From: Maea johnstoni
Lineage: Eukaryota; Annelida; Polychaeta; Spionida; Magelonidae
Assembly: GCA_963942565.1 (NCBI GenBank)
Contig: OZ012686.1
Coordinates: 33,078,935-33,142,934, forward strand
DNA: 64,000 nt
Direction of reading: 5' to 3'
A program made the translations under genes and the position numbers. Position 1 is the first letter of the stretch. Every line of letters starts with the position of its first letter. The notes under the pieces are model-generated. The model had not been told where the DNA came from. It saw only the letters and a program-made list of their open reading frames with translations, and searched no databases. Positions 1 through 10,770 of the stretch are shown here, one piece after another.

Positions 1-195
1 GACCCTTCCAATGCTAAGGCTACTTTCATCCAAAGCACAATGATGCACAGATTTTTGAAAACCATGTAAAACCTGTCATGTTGGTATTCATTGGAAAGCT
101 CTCACTGAGTACTCTCAGATGAGTACCCATGTGCCAGGGTTTCAATCATTTTTCATGTTTCTGTATCATTTTGCATTGGCCATGTTTTTGAAAAC
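1..195 (+). mobile_element. TTAA MITE family 1, partial
   Basis: Begins ACCCTTCCAATGCTAAGGC and keeps the family body (GGTATTCATTGGAAAGCTC, then GAGTACCCATGTGCCAGGG). The far end is lost after GCATTGGCCAT. Confidence 0.7.
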
Positions 196-410
196 ATATT
201 GAATTCCCCTTGTGTTTTAATATCTCTGAAGTTTCACAATGAAATCGTACAAGCCATGTAGGGGCTGGCAGGCACACTCTGATTTTTACCTACCCTTCAG
301 CCATTTTGAATATTTTTACCTGCCCAGGGCAGTAGAGCAACCCTTAATGTCGAGCCCTGGGTTTAGAGGTTCAATCATGTCAGGTTTATCTCACAACAAA
401 GCTGACTTAC

Positions 411-802
411 CTCTTTCGGAGACTCTGAATCTTCATCCGTCTTTGTTCGCCCGCGGAAACTCTTCCGCACCTTATGCGGCAGGAATTTACTGATGCTATC
501 CTGCATGCTAATCTTGGGCGCCTTCCCCGTATCCTCCTCTCCGAAATCTATTGTGAACGCCATGGGAGGACCGGCGACGGTGCTGCCCCCTACATCCTTG
601 TTACTCTCGCCCGGTGCCGGGATTTCCATGGCTTGACTGCCATTCGTGTCTCTTTCAGGTGGGGAATGTTGTATTTCACTAGCTTTGTTTTCTGTTTCTA
701 ACGAGTCGCATGGCGCGTCCATGTTGAGTCTGTTTTCCGTGCCGCTGCCTGTCCTGGTAATATCTAGCGTCAATGGCCGCTCAGCTGGAGAATCTACATC
801 AC
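411..802 (-). CDS. CEP170: CEP170-family gene, exon D (FTI-D/E-F block)
   Basis: Internal coding exon of 392 nt. On the minus strand it follows an acceptor ending TTTCAG and ends at a strong donor, GAG|GTAAGT. It enters in phase 1 (its first two bases complete a Gly codon begun in exon C) and leaves in phase 0. It encodes about 130 residues. The first 75 or so are a low-complexity, acidic, probably disordered linker. The last part holds AFTIDFGEEDTGK followed by a basic stretch with SKFLPHKVRKSFRGR. Vertebrate CEP170 and CEP170B have the matching block (S-FTIEFDD-x-x-PGK, then K-I/V-DH-I/V-TKF) after the PLYGQPSWWG motif, in the same order. CEP170 is a centriole subdistal-appendage and microtubule-binding protein; that role is known for vertebrates and inferred here. 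The next coding exon must lie left of base 1. Confidence 0.82.
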
Positions 803-1099
803 CTGAAATGGCCAATTAGTAAGAGTTAGACTTTGTATTGATACATTTAATGATGATAACTTGAAGTTCATTTCAAAATGTTTACTGATTTGAAATTGGT
901 TTCCTTTTTACTTTCCTTTTACATGTTTTTTAATATTACCCACAATATAACAAATAAGATATCTTTAATAGGATATGACATGGTAAATGTAAATACAGTT
1001 GAGAGATGGACATTCAATAGAACAACTTCATAAATAAAACTGACATTTTAATGGTAAAGATATCACTCATCTCCACTTGGTCTAAAAACAAATCCCATT

Positions 1100-1375
1100 T
1101 CATAAAATCCAATGAGCCTTCCAACGAAATGAATATGAAACACTTTAAATCCTGCTCATCTTTTCCTATATTTTCCACCAAAGTGAACAGGAAACATTTT
1201 AAACCACTCTCTTGAGAGTAATGCCTTGTAATCCCTTGAGATAAAGAAAGCTGTCTCATCTTTTGCAATATTTTCCACCAAAATGAATAGGAAACATTTT
1301 AAACCCTGCTTCTTGAGTTTTTATATAATACCTTACGATAAAGAGGGCTGTATCATCTTTTCCAATATTTGTAAA
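1100..1375. repeat. Tandem repeat in intron C-D, about 125-bp unit, 2.5 copies
   Basis: ATTTTCCACCAAARTGAA followed by AGGAAACATTTTAAACC and CTTGAG...GATAAAG recurs at about 1,170 and 1,270, with a partial unit at 1,105. The phase is ordered, so it is a local tandem duplication. The rest of this 767-base intron shows nothing else. Confidence 0.65.
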
Positions 1376-1569
1376 TTTACATGTATGAGAATTACACTTA
1401 GGCAATGCCAACTTTTGCAATGTTTTGGACTTGGTCACATGGCACAGGCATAATCCGCAAGTATAATCAGAGTGAGAACATCACCCGTTTATATATAAGA
1501 ATGAATCTTGGTTTTCAATGAAAAAAGTCATACATACTTTTTTTTTTTAGAAAAAGTAATAGAAATTAC

Positions 1570-1671
1570 CTTTGCCTCCCTCAGTTTTCTGTTTTTCGTC
1601 TTCTCCCCACCAAGCTGGCTGGCCATAGAGAGGTGTGCCTTTCTTCACTGTCTCCAGCTCAGACTCATCAC
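1570..1671 (-). CDS. CEP170: CEP170-family gene, exon C (PLYGQPxWWG motif)
   Basis: Exon of 102 nt, phase 1 in and phase 1 out. The minus-strand acceptor is TCTCGCAG|GTGATG and the donor AAAG|GTAATT. It encodes DESELETVKK, then GTPLYGQPAWWGEDEKQK, then TEGGK. The core PLYGQP-x-WWGED is almost identical to PLYGQPSWWGDD in CEP170 and PLYGQPSWWGED in CEP170B, and it is the firmest family signature in the window. Its exit base G plus the GT opening exon D make Gly, so splicing C to D keeps the frame. It is too short for routine open-frame searches and was found by reading the minus strand. Confidence 0.88.
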
Positions 1672-1705
1672 CTGCGAGAGGAGAAAGGAAATTACATGGC
1701 TTTAA

Positions 1706-1927
1706 TTAACCCTTATGCTGGTGGTGGCTCATTTTGCCAATACAAAATGATGCAGAAACCCTGGAAAAAATGACAGAAACCCTGGCATATTGGTACTCTT
1801 CTAAGAGTACTCAGCATTAGAGGGAGCTATTCAATGAATACCAACATGACAGTGCTTAGATGGTTTTTGAAAAACGTTGTGTCCTTGTGCTATTTCACGA
1901 AAGTAGTCTAAGCATTGGAAGGGTTAA
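1706..1927 (-). mobile_element. TTAA MITE family 1, complete
   Basis: Bounded by TTAA-CCCTTATGCTG and CATTGGAAGGG-TTAA, about 220 bp, with TTAA on both sides. The TTAA target and CCC...GGG ends are typical of piggyBac-type elements. It is far too short for a transposase, so it is a nonautonomous copy. It lies only 35 bases upstream of exon C. Confidence 0.75.
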
Positions 1928-2114
1928 TTATTTGCTTGAGCAGATCTATGCATATGTGCTATCAATATGTCTAAGACCTTCACACAACAAATGTAATTAT
2001 AACCAACTTGGGAGAAGAACAAACATAATATACGACACTTGGAAGAGCAAAATAGACAAACAAGTTCAACATGTCCTGTTGAACATGACACAGGCACTAG
2101 GGCTTTTGAGGATA

Positions 2115-2295
2115 CAAAGGGGGTTCAGGGGGTTTCAACATACCCCCCTTTACATCTCAAAATGGTGAATTTCTTGCTAAAACTTGTCATTTTTTTTATT
2201 AGTTTTGCTTCAAACTAATAAGGTTAATCCACCTCCCTCTTTAAATGAAGCCATCCCCCCTTCAAACAGAGTGAACCCCCTAAACAGAAATCTTA
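2115..2295. mobile_element. Dispersed element with GGGGGTTC/GAACCCCCT ends (copy 1)
   Basis: Starts GGGGGTTCAGGGGG and ends near GTGAACCCCCTAAAC, with an inner TTAGTTTTGCTTCAAA stretch shared with 19,466-19,632. Confidence 0.45.
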
Positions 2296-3252
2296 CTTAA
2301 TAACTACCTTTTAATACAACTGCCCTGTAGGCAAGTGTGATGTAGGTTTGAATCTTTCTTCCATTGCAAGTTCACTTGCTCTTCTTAAAATATTATGCTA
2401 GTCAGCTTTTATATATAGAATTATAATTCCTGATGCAATTATTTTTGTGTTAGTTCATTATAAAACGCTTTCTTTCACATGCTGCTACAAAACGGCCTAA
2501 CCATTTTGATATCATTCTGAAAATCAAATTTCATGCTTAATGTATTATTTCTAAAATTCATAGCCCACAAGCTACACTCTCAAAGTAAACTCCAGGCATA
2601 GAATCAGGGTTAGATACTAACCCCTATGCACTCATCATGAAGTTGATAAATTCTTAGACATCTTTGTTAAATATAGTTTCCAGAGACAGGAGACCAATAG
2701 CACAAATGATATTTTAGAAGCAACCCTGTATCTTTAACAAGCTATTTTGTACAAGTAAATAACCTATTCTAGCTGTGGATATTTCATGGGCAACTATATT
2801 CTTTGGGTCTGTAGGCCGTCATCTGTTATAGATTACCCCACTGCACCATAGCTCATTGGCTGTGGTATTTAGTACGATAAAGATCATTTACTACATTAAC
2901 AAGACAGACAGCTTTAACCTTTATGTTCCTGGAACTCTGTTAACCCACTGTGCCCATAGACTGGTTACTATAACATGAGACATGGGACTTGCTGAAATTT
3001 TGATGGTTGCACAAATTAGAATGTGTAGTACTTCTACATGCATTTATGCCTGATGTATAGTGAGGTACTATTGGTGCATGAAGATTATGATCATCACTCT
3101 TGCAGAAAAGCAGCTTCCAGCATCCTTAACCCACTAAGAGTTGGTACATAAATTGTTGTCTGGATCTTAAAAACTTTTAAGAATAACTTTAGAATTGAGA
3201 ATGATTTTACAAAATATTTGAAAGAGAGCTGTTGGTAATGTTCTGATCTGTT

Positions 3253-3302
3253 CTGTGTGTGCGTGTGTGTGTGTGTGCGCGTGCGCGTGCGTGTGTGTGT
3301 GC
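3253..3302. repeat. TG/GC microsatellite
   Basis: About 50 bp of TG repeats interrupted by GCGC; alternating purine-pyrimidine throughout. Confidence 0.9.
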
Positions 3303-4352
3303 TAAATAAAACTCGATTAGGGTACAAGTATTTAATTTAGGACTGTCATAAGGCAGTGTTGATCGATCTATCAGTTTTCTGTACTTAAAGAACCTTGGCA
3401 TTCACATTATGAACGTTGGAACAATAATGGTGACCTCATCCATTCTTTTTATGTACAGTTATTTATAACCAAAAGGGCAATCTCCATCAGATCAAAGCAT
3501 TCCTGAATTAGAAAGAAACTGCATGCTTTCACCCTTACAATAAACAAGCTCCTTATACTATCCTGGTATTCACCTTTTGTTTTTTTCTATCCTGTGCTAA
3601 CCTTGTAACCTAGAGTGAAAGCTTTGTTTAACTACAGACTTTTTTTATCCGAACTGTAGTTGTTTATTCTCTTTTGTGATTGTGAATTTTATGTGATTTT
3701 GTATGATATCCTAAATCCATTTCAAACCTGTTCTTTGCTGTGAATTTATTATGGTTATCTGGTTTATAGGTAAAACAAAATGTTGATGCACTCAAGAAAA
3801 AGCTTATAGTTGATGTGGAACTATGGACTTTACAACTCCCAATTGAGTATGTGGGCTCAATCATACCATAACTAGAGTTTACAGTGCAAATTTCACCTGC
3901 TCTTAAGAAAAAATTCAATCAGGACCCGTGAAAATGTTCTTTTCTACTTGATCACAACTAGATCCCTTGCTTTAAGTGCGACTGCATCCCTGAAGTGTTT
4001 TTTAACCCATGTTAATGAGACACAATATCTATAGGTGGAAATTTATGAAATCTTTAACTGAAATATTAGTTCTCCACAATGAAGTACATGCATACTTGCC
4101 TTTTAGGAGTCCTGAAAGAGAGTGAGTTCCTCCAGGAATAGGCTGCGAACAGCTGAGTAACCAGAGAGAAGTGTGGGGCACTAAAAGCTTAACAAGAACC
4201 ACCCCTGTTTCTCCTCCCGTACATACCCGGAGAACTAACTACAGACTGTACTCTAGCTACATGTGTGAACAGACTGCCTCTTTAAACAGCCGGCCTATCT
4301 ATTCTTATAACAGCTGAGATACATACTACATGGGCTAGGGCTTTCTCAGTCC

Positions 4353-4492
4353 TTAACCCATTTATCCCTGGATCAGCGGGGCTACAACCCTCATGACTGA
4401 GTAATCTAAGGAATTGCCACTGACTGCTCACTGTCTCTTACTACTGCAAGGGTTCAGATTGTAAGAATGTTGGCAGTGACAATGGGATAAGC
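4353..4492 (+). mobile_element. Possible short TTAA MITE
   Basis: TTAACCCATTTATCCCTGG at the left and GACAATGGGATAA at the right, about 140 bp. The ends are weakly inverted. Single copy in the window. Confidence 0.35.
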
Positions 4493-5535
4493 GTTGGTTT
4501 TCCCCAGGTACTCTGCTCGTTTCTTCAAGTTACAACTTGCTTATTATATTCATGACTTATCTACATAAGGTAGAAAAAGTACCAGTAAAAGAAATTCCAA
4601 ATTCTCCCCAGTAGCATGTTAAGGTCAGACTGCAGTGGATGTACCTCTTCAGACTAATCTAATATTTCAATATTAACTCTCAGAAGGACAATGGATAAAT
4701 GAGACAAAAAAGTAATCTTTATTTCTATTATTTTCAGATCTATGCATTCATTGGAAATCATCTTGATTTATGTACTAAAATTAAAAAGCATAGTTTGAAG
4801 TCTCAGATAAGATCGTATTTTTATGTAAACAAATTTTAGTTTGGAACATACCATAGCAGTCTTTGCATTTTCTTGTGTATCAGCCTATACACTGCCGAAT
4901 GATCTTTAAACTTGTAAAATGCAATTTATCACAGGGAAGTTTTAAATAGCAATAAGTAAATGTGATACCAAGACCAGTCATGCCCTGTGACTTAATTATC
5001 AAACAATTATGCATCACTTCAGTTAAATCAAGAGAGGGGAAACAAACAAGATAGTCAATACGATTATTTTTTCTATTTTTAGAGGAATTTTAAAGGCATC
5101 TTTAATGTTATCTTGTCACACAAAATTTCCATAATTATCATAGCTATATGTATATATGTGTTCAGAGCACCTGAGGACATCCTCAACTTACTCGATCGAG
5201 ATCATGTCCTTTACTATCTTGTGACATTATCTTAAAATTATCATAGATATATGCTATAATAATAAATATGTTAAAAGTGCAATCTCAAATCCTGAAACCT
5301 ATATGGTACCCACACATATTGGGTGCCTATACAGTTTGGATTCCATCAATATAATTTTTGCTTGAAAATTCTGAAGTGAGAAATTTCCCACATGGAAATC
5401 TTTAACACCGTAAATATCCAATATGGAAGTGTCCTATGAGGTATAAATTTCCCTACTGAATTATCATCATATCTGTACTTTGACTGTTGCATCAGTCAAA
5501 ACATGTGAAATCCTGCACTTGATATCTAAAGAGTA

Positions 5536-5670
5536 CTAACAATAAAGTACCTTTTTGAGAAAAAGAGCCTTCTCCTTAGATCCTTCTGCAATATCATTTA
5601 TCTGCTCCACCCAAGTTCCAGCCGTAACAGTTCCAGTAGATAGCAATACTAACAGCTGTTTTAGGAGCAT
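5536..5670 (-). other. Small unexplained open frame with coding-like composition
   Basis: A 44-codon minus-strand frame starts MLLKQLLVLLSTGTVTAG and continues WVEQINDIAEGSKEKALFLK. It ends just after a donor-like AAAAAG|GTACTT. The codon make-up looks more like a real protein than the surrounding intron, and its first 18 residues resemble a signal peptide or a helical segment. I recognise no family. It lies in the intron between exons B and C. With this frame it leaves in phase 0, so it cannot be a cassette exon of the phase-1 junction B-C. It may be a fragment of a nested gene, an old retrocopy, or chance. Confidence 0.22.
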
Positions 5671-6138
5671 TCCCTAGAGCTCCACAGTACACATACCATT
5701 AGTCATACACAGATCCCTTAACACAACATCACCAACAACAGTCAGCTAATCTATAATGCATGTATGCAAATTCCATCAAAACCATAGTGAACTCATTTGA
5801 AATATATGAATGAAAGTTGCTTTTTTAACAGTTGAAAAATATTTCTACCACTTTCATTATTGTAATATTGTCTAAATTTTTTGGGATCTTCAAAAAGTTG
5901 TCAAAGCTCAAAAACACACTGGGCATGTACGAGTTAACAATAAGACTCACTTATCAGTAATATATGTATCACGTATCAGGTGTGCATGTAGGTGGTACAT
6001 TGTATCAGGTATTTAATCAAGACCTCACCTGTGGGGTCTGTCTGCAGCATATCAATTAACCTGCGCAGACATTTCAATACAGGTGTCACACTAACCCTGT
6101 AAATCTAACCTAAGCCCCACTCTATCCCATATCCAACA

Positions 6139-6375
6139 TTAACCCAATATGCCACTGGTGGCTAATTTTACAATATAAAACGATGCAAAAAGCTGAAAAA
6201 TGACCGAAACCCTGGCACATGGGTACTCATCTGAGAGTACTCAGTGAGAGCTATCTAATGAATACCAACATGTCAGGTTTAAAATGGTTTCAACATGACA
6301 GGGTTTAGATGGTTTTCGAAAACTTTTGCATCTTTGTGCTTTGAACGCAATTTAAGCCTTAGCATTCGAAGGGTA
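6139..6375 (-). mobile_element. TTAA MITE family 1, degraded
   Basis: Starts TTAACCCAATATGCCACTGG, carries the CCCTGGCACATGGGTACTCA core and ends near TTCGAAGGGTAGG, where the right TTAA is lost. Confidence 0.65.
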
Positions 6376-6503
6376 GGTTTATCCTATACAACTCGTACTG
6401 TGTCATGATAGTCTGACACAAAAACAAGTATTCCAAAAGATTTATTTATTTGAAATCCCTTTTTTGGGGAAATCTCCTCTACGTTAATATTTGCTCTGCA
6501 TTT

Positions 6504-6556
6504 AACATCATCATCATCATCACCACCACCATAATCATCCTCATCATCATCATCAA
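6504..6556. repeat. ATC/ACC microsatellite
   Basis: Imperfect CAT and CAC triplets. Confidence 0.85.
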
Positions 6557-9091
6557 CATAAGTCATTGTCATTAATTCTCATATTTGTGATCATGAATCA
6601 CCTTCATTATCATCTTTGACAGCAACACTAAATGACTTTGTTTGTGCACTACCATTAATAGTTAAGTGCTTAAAATACAAATGCACCGGTTAACCCCCAA
6701 CACAGAATGCCATCGGGCGGCAGGCTTATGTGATTCTTATCAGAGTAATCTTGTATGTCTAAGCGAACATACCAACATAACCATCAATAACAGCTTAATG
6801 GTGTCCAAGATCACTGACTTTAAAACTTATAGGTCTTTCACAAATAACAATATCACATACGTGTTTGTTTCTCTCCTTTCTTCTCCTTTCATAACACATT
6901 TGCATGAGTGTCAGTATACAGGGGGTTAAAGGAATTCCTTGAAGTGTACAATATGTGTTAGATAAACACAAGAAGGGGATATACATGTATATTTATTCCC
7001 AGATTTGTATCCTTAAAGTTTACATGCTGTGCGCAGTACAAATGGATATATTGCAGCTGTGGATATCTTGAGAGTTCAACAGGTCCAACAATAGATGCTG
7101 CACTAATCAATTCATGGATTGGAAACCTGTAAGTTTATGCAGATGTATTACTATTGGAATCAGAAAAAGCAAATGGCCTCGCCTTTTGCTTGTGTTGTCA
7201 AGTGGACCTTTCTTAATGCTCAGCCTATCATAAGGAAGTCTGACAGCTATGTTGCACTGTGTGCCATAAGAATACTCATGACTTAAGTGGTTTTATGTCA
7301 ATTTGAATCACAAATAAACTTTCATCCGAAAAAATGTATATTAATATGCAATTTATTATGCATGCCAGCTAAAATACATACCTTAACACTTTTTGTAAGG
7401 CCTTTATTACAAATGCATACATATAAATTTTACATAGCCTCAATAAAATGCAGATCGTTTTTCTCAGTGCATGGCCCAAGTTCTTTATCTAAACCCTCCT
7501 GCAGCCAGGTCAGTGTAAATGTGCTATCAGTACTTATCACCAACCCATTGTAGTCTCGGCCATATAAACACTTGCTGGTGGCTATTAAGTTGGTGATAGG
7601 AAAACCATTTCTACTTGCACAATGCAAGATTAACACATACATATGTCAGAGAAGGTCACCAACCAATCAACTTCCAGCCTCTCATTCTCTGCTTCACTAC
7701 TGAGTGCATAAATAGCTTAGCCAAGCCAGATTCTACGAATACTGAATTTAGATTATTGTCACTTTTTCTGCCATTATAATATAGGCTAATTTGTGACTTA
7801 AGCCAGTTGTACGTAGTGGAGTAAAAGGAGTACCCAGCAAAAACCACCGCCTAACCACAAGTCACTGGCAACTTTCTCACAGGCTCCAGCTGAGATTCTA
7901 GATTCTAGTCTGTCATAGGTAAAATCTATTTTGTGCATATATTTCATGTAGTTTCCACCATGACCATGCCGGGAGTGCTACATGCAGTTAGGTTTTATCA
8001 TATTTTCCTCACTAGGTGGTGCAAATGTAGAAATCCAAGTACAGAGAAAAGCACTAGAGATTGGAGGACTACATAGTGCAATGTGTAGGCCAATGATTTT
8101 GCTTGTTCTATACCAGTGACAGTACACCACTGGTAGAGCCCTGGCAGCTCGTGTTTACTATGTAAAAAAAACTAAAATTATTACCGCATGAAATAAAGAT
8201 TATCATAAATAAAGATTATCTTTCTATCTATATAAACTCAGGGGAATGATAACTTTTCAAGGAACTAAGAGCCAACAGTTTATGGCCTAGTATGAGAAAC
8301 CAGGGAGCAATTTCCCACTTGGTCAGGGAGCCAAACCCCAAACTTGACACATTTTAGATACTGCCATTATAACCTGTTCAAGAGACCTGCACCTACAGCT
8401 TACAAAGACTGCTCCTAAACTCTGCTGATTAAGATGCAATATCTTTCACTTTCACCTGTTATCAAAGGCCACCTCAGTCTACTAACACCACTTTTTAGTA
8501 ATCCTCTCAACGATTTTTTGACGATTAAGCATATCTGACTCAAAATTCTCGAAGTTATCAAAATGCAAAAAAAAATGTAAAATGTTCTTAGCTTATAAAA
8601 TATAGTATTCACCCTAACAGTGGAGTTAAGGACAAATAGCGAAGAGGGATAAAGAGATTTAAGAGTTTGGGATCAGGGATAAGGGATCAGGGATGTTGTA
8701 TGCTGTACATTCAGCTCATCAGTCTTTGGTATATTCAAAGATGTAAATATTCCCTATAGGTATTGTACATACTTCTCTGGTGTGTTGTACCTTAGTCCCT
8801 GTTGGGGATTCATTGAACAATCTGCTAGGCAAGTGAACACTGGAATCAACTATCCTACAGGAAATATAGGAGTGTAAAGTTAACCAGATGCTCATAGCAC
8901 AGTTGGTTTATTTACATGATAGTATATCTGCCAGTCCAGTTCACAGGAAGTCTGGTCTCCTAACTTGTACCAGACAGAAGAAAAAGCAGTTGTTTGAACT
9001 CTAGTGCCCTATTTCCTTTTCCTACAATATTGGAGGAAGAATAGTATCTGGGCTCACAGTGTGAGTGTGAGACAAATGCGGTAACTTTATA
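6557..9091. other. Intron B-C, second single-copy part
   Basis: Short open frames only, none with recognisable motifs. The retroposon tail at 8,130-8,225 is the only repeat I can name. Confidence 0.5.
8130..8225 (+). repeat. Short retroposon tail-like repeat
   Basis: GGCAGCTCGTGTTTACTATG followed by AATAAAGATTATC and TATCTATCTA. The same motif recurs at 15,165-15,238 and 41,415-41,490. It looks like the 3' end and microsatellite tail of a retroposon. Confidence 0.5.
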
Positions 9092-9252
9092 TATGACATG
9101 CCAAAATGATATTAATTCAACTTCACAAAACATTGTGCAACTTTCAAAATATCATTCAACTTGGTTGAGGTCTCTATCTAATCAATTGAATGATATTTTG
9201 AAATTTGCGTGACATTTTGTGAGTTGAAGCAATAGCATTTTGGCATGCCATA
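9092..9252. mobile_element. Palindromic element (hairpin MITE)
   Basis: Two arms of roughly 65 bases pair as inverted repeats. The ends are TATGACATGCCAAAATG and CATTTTGGCATGCCATA; inner arms are CAAAATATCATTCAA and TTGAATGATATTTTG, around a spacer of about 30 bases. Almost the whole element could fold into one hairpin. Confidence 0.65.
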
Positions 9253-9508
9253 GGTAACCAATACAAATCACCATCATCCAGTGTAATCTATTGAGAAGAG
9301 AAAAACTTATCACCTACAATTTGCCATTCAAAACTGGTCAAAAATGAAACAGAACATTTCTAATGAAAATCTCACTATTTACAATATTATAACGGAATTG
9401 ATAAGGAGCTGGATTCTATAGCATTTAGCTGTACTAGAAGGAAATTCATTTCATACAACATAGTTAATTAACACAGTTAATGATTGGCACCAGGCTGTTG
9501 CCACCATA

Positions 9509-9797
9509 GTCCTAGCCAGCAGGACGTGTGGGTGTCATGCCCAAACCCTCAAAAAAATCAACCAATTGGACACCCAAATTGTTCAGTAAGTAATCCTTTA
9601 AAATGTCAATCTCAAGCATATTTACACCTCCATATAATATCCATGACATTGTATAAGGATGTTATGCTCTATTTTGATTAATTTATACATGTTTATAGTT
9701 AAAATATAAGTATATTGTGGTCCCCCTTAAAATGTGGATGCCCCAAAATTTTACAATTTCCAATTTTGGGCACCCAGTTTCTAAATCCTGGCTAAGA
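9509..9797. mobile_element. Possible MITE with CTTAGCCAGGA-type ends
   Basis: CCTAGCCAGCAGGACG...GGGTGTC at the left and GGGCACCCAGTTTC...TCCTGGCTAAGA at the right are imperfect inverted repeats. CCAATTGGACACCC and CCAATTTTGGGCACCC recur inside. No coding potential. Confidence 0.4.
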
Positions 9798-10059
9798 CCC
9801 TGCTTGGCACCTCTTCAGGATCTGGTTAGTACTGCTGTGATAGTCCACATCATATGAAGAATAAAGCAAATGTAAAGTGCATGCTTTAAAGTTCTATAGA
9901 TAATGAAGTGGTAGGCTACACAAAGGGGTCAGTGTTCAACTCTCTCATGTAGCAATAGCAGATAAAACTAAAAATTCAAGGGGGACATTCGGTTAAAGCC
10001 ACCTGTTGTAAGTATGTCTGTAGAACTCCTACATCCTGACAGCCAGGACAACTGGCCCG

Positions 10060-10770
10060 GATTTTGCAGTCAGCTGCCCCACCAGACCAGGTCTTAAAGC
10101 TCACAGAGAAAGATGGAGAGAGCCTGAGAAAATCTTGTGCAAGGATAGGAACGGCATATTCATTTCCAGGGCTCGACGCTAACAGTTGTCCTATATGGCC
10201 CCAGGCCAGTAAAAATTTCCCAGAATGGCTTAGGGCCAGTAAAAATAGACCTCAACTGGTCCTACAGGGCCAGTAAACATTTGGGGACATTCTTGTTTTA
10301 AAACAAGTTTCCCCTCACGACTGTGCCAAATGTTTTTGAAATGAAATTAATGAAGATGAAGAAAATAAAAATAAAAGTTTTCTGTGGATTTTATGCAATG
10401 CTTTTTACTTTTATATTAAAGAAAAATTTGTAGGACCAATAAAGATTTTGCAGGACCAGTAGATTGTTAGTGTTTCTGGTCCTACGGGGCCAGTAACAGC
10501 TTGAGTTAGCATCGAGGCCTGATTTCTATAGTTCACAGAGAAGGAGAGAGCGAGGAAGAGTGAGAGGAAAGGCACAAATATATAGTTCACAGAGAGAATG
10601 AGTATGAGAAACCCTACATAAGGACAAGAAAAGCATAAGAGGAAAGGCATATTCATCTCTATAGCTCACAGCGAAAGAGAGTAAGGGAGAGAGAGAGGTC
10701 TCAAAGGTACAAATATATAGCTCACAGAGAGAATGAGTCTGAGAAAACCCTACATAAGGAATACTTTAAA
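10060..10770. repeat. Minisatellite (left copy), interrupted by a transposon
   Basis: Degenerate units of about 70-110 bp with the core TAGCTCACAGAGARAATGAG, TGAGAAAACCCTACATAAGG and AAAGGCATATTCATCT. The element at 10,167-10,521 is inserted in one unit. Confidence 0.65.
10167..10521. mobile_element. Nonautonomous DNA transposon with CAGGG/CCTG ends
   Basis: 355 bp. The ends CAGGGCTCGACGCTAAC and GTTAGCATCGAGGCCTG are inverted repeats with two mismatches, flanked by a 5-bp direct repeat, ATTTC. The interior repeats the GGGCCAGTAAAAAT motif several times. It sits inside a minisatellite unit, which shows the empty site. The CAGGG start suggests a hAT-like origin, but 5 bp is shorter than the usual 8-bp hAT target repeat. 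Confidence 0.6.

Larger units (their letters stand above)
1928..5535. other. Intron B-C, first single-copy part
   Basis: Apart from the dispersed element at 2,115-2,295, the TG tract and the possible MITE at 4,353, I see no exon, RNA gene or recognisable element. AT-rich, with stops in all frames. Confidence 0.5.

Noticed and set aside
4090-4150. Minus-strand tiny exon before a GCAAGT site
   Set aside because: Needs a rare GC donor, contains a stop in one frame and has no phase match to the flanking exons.
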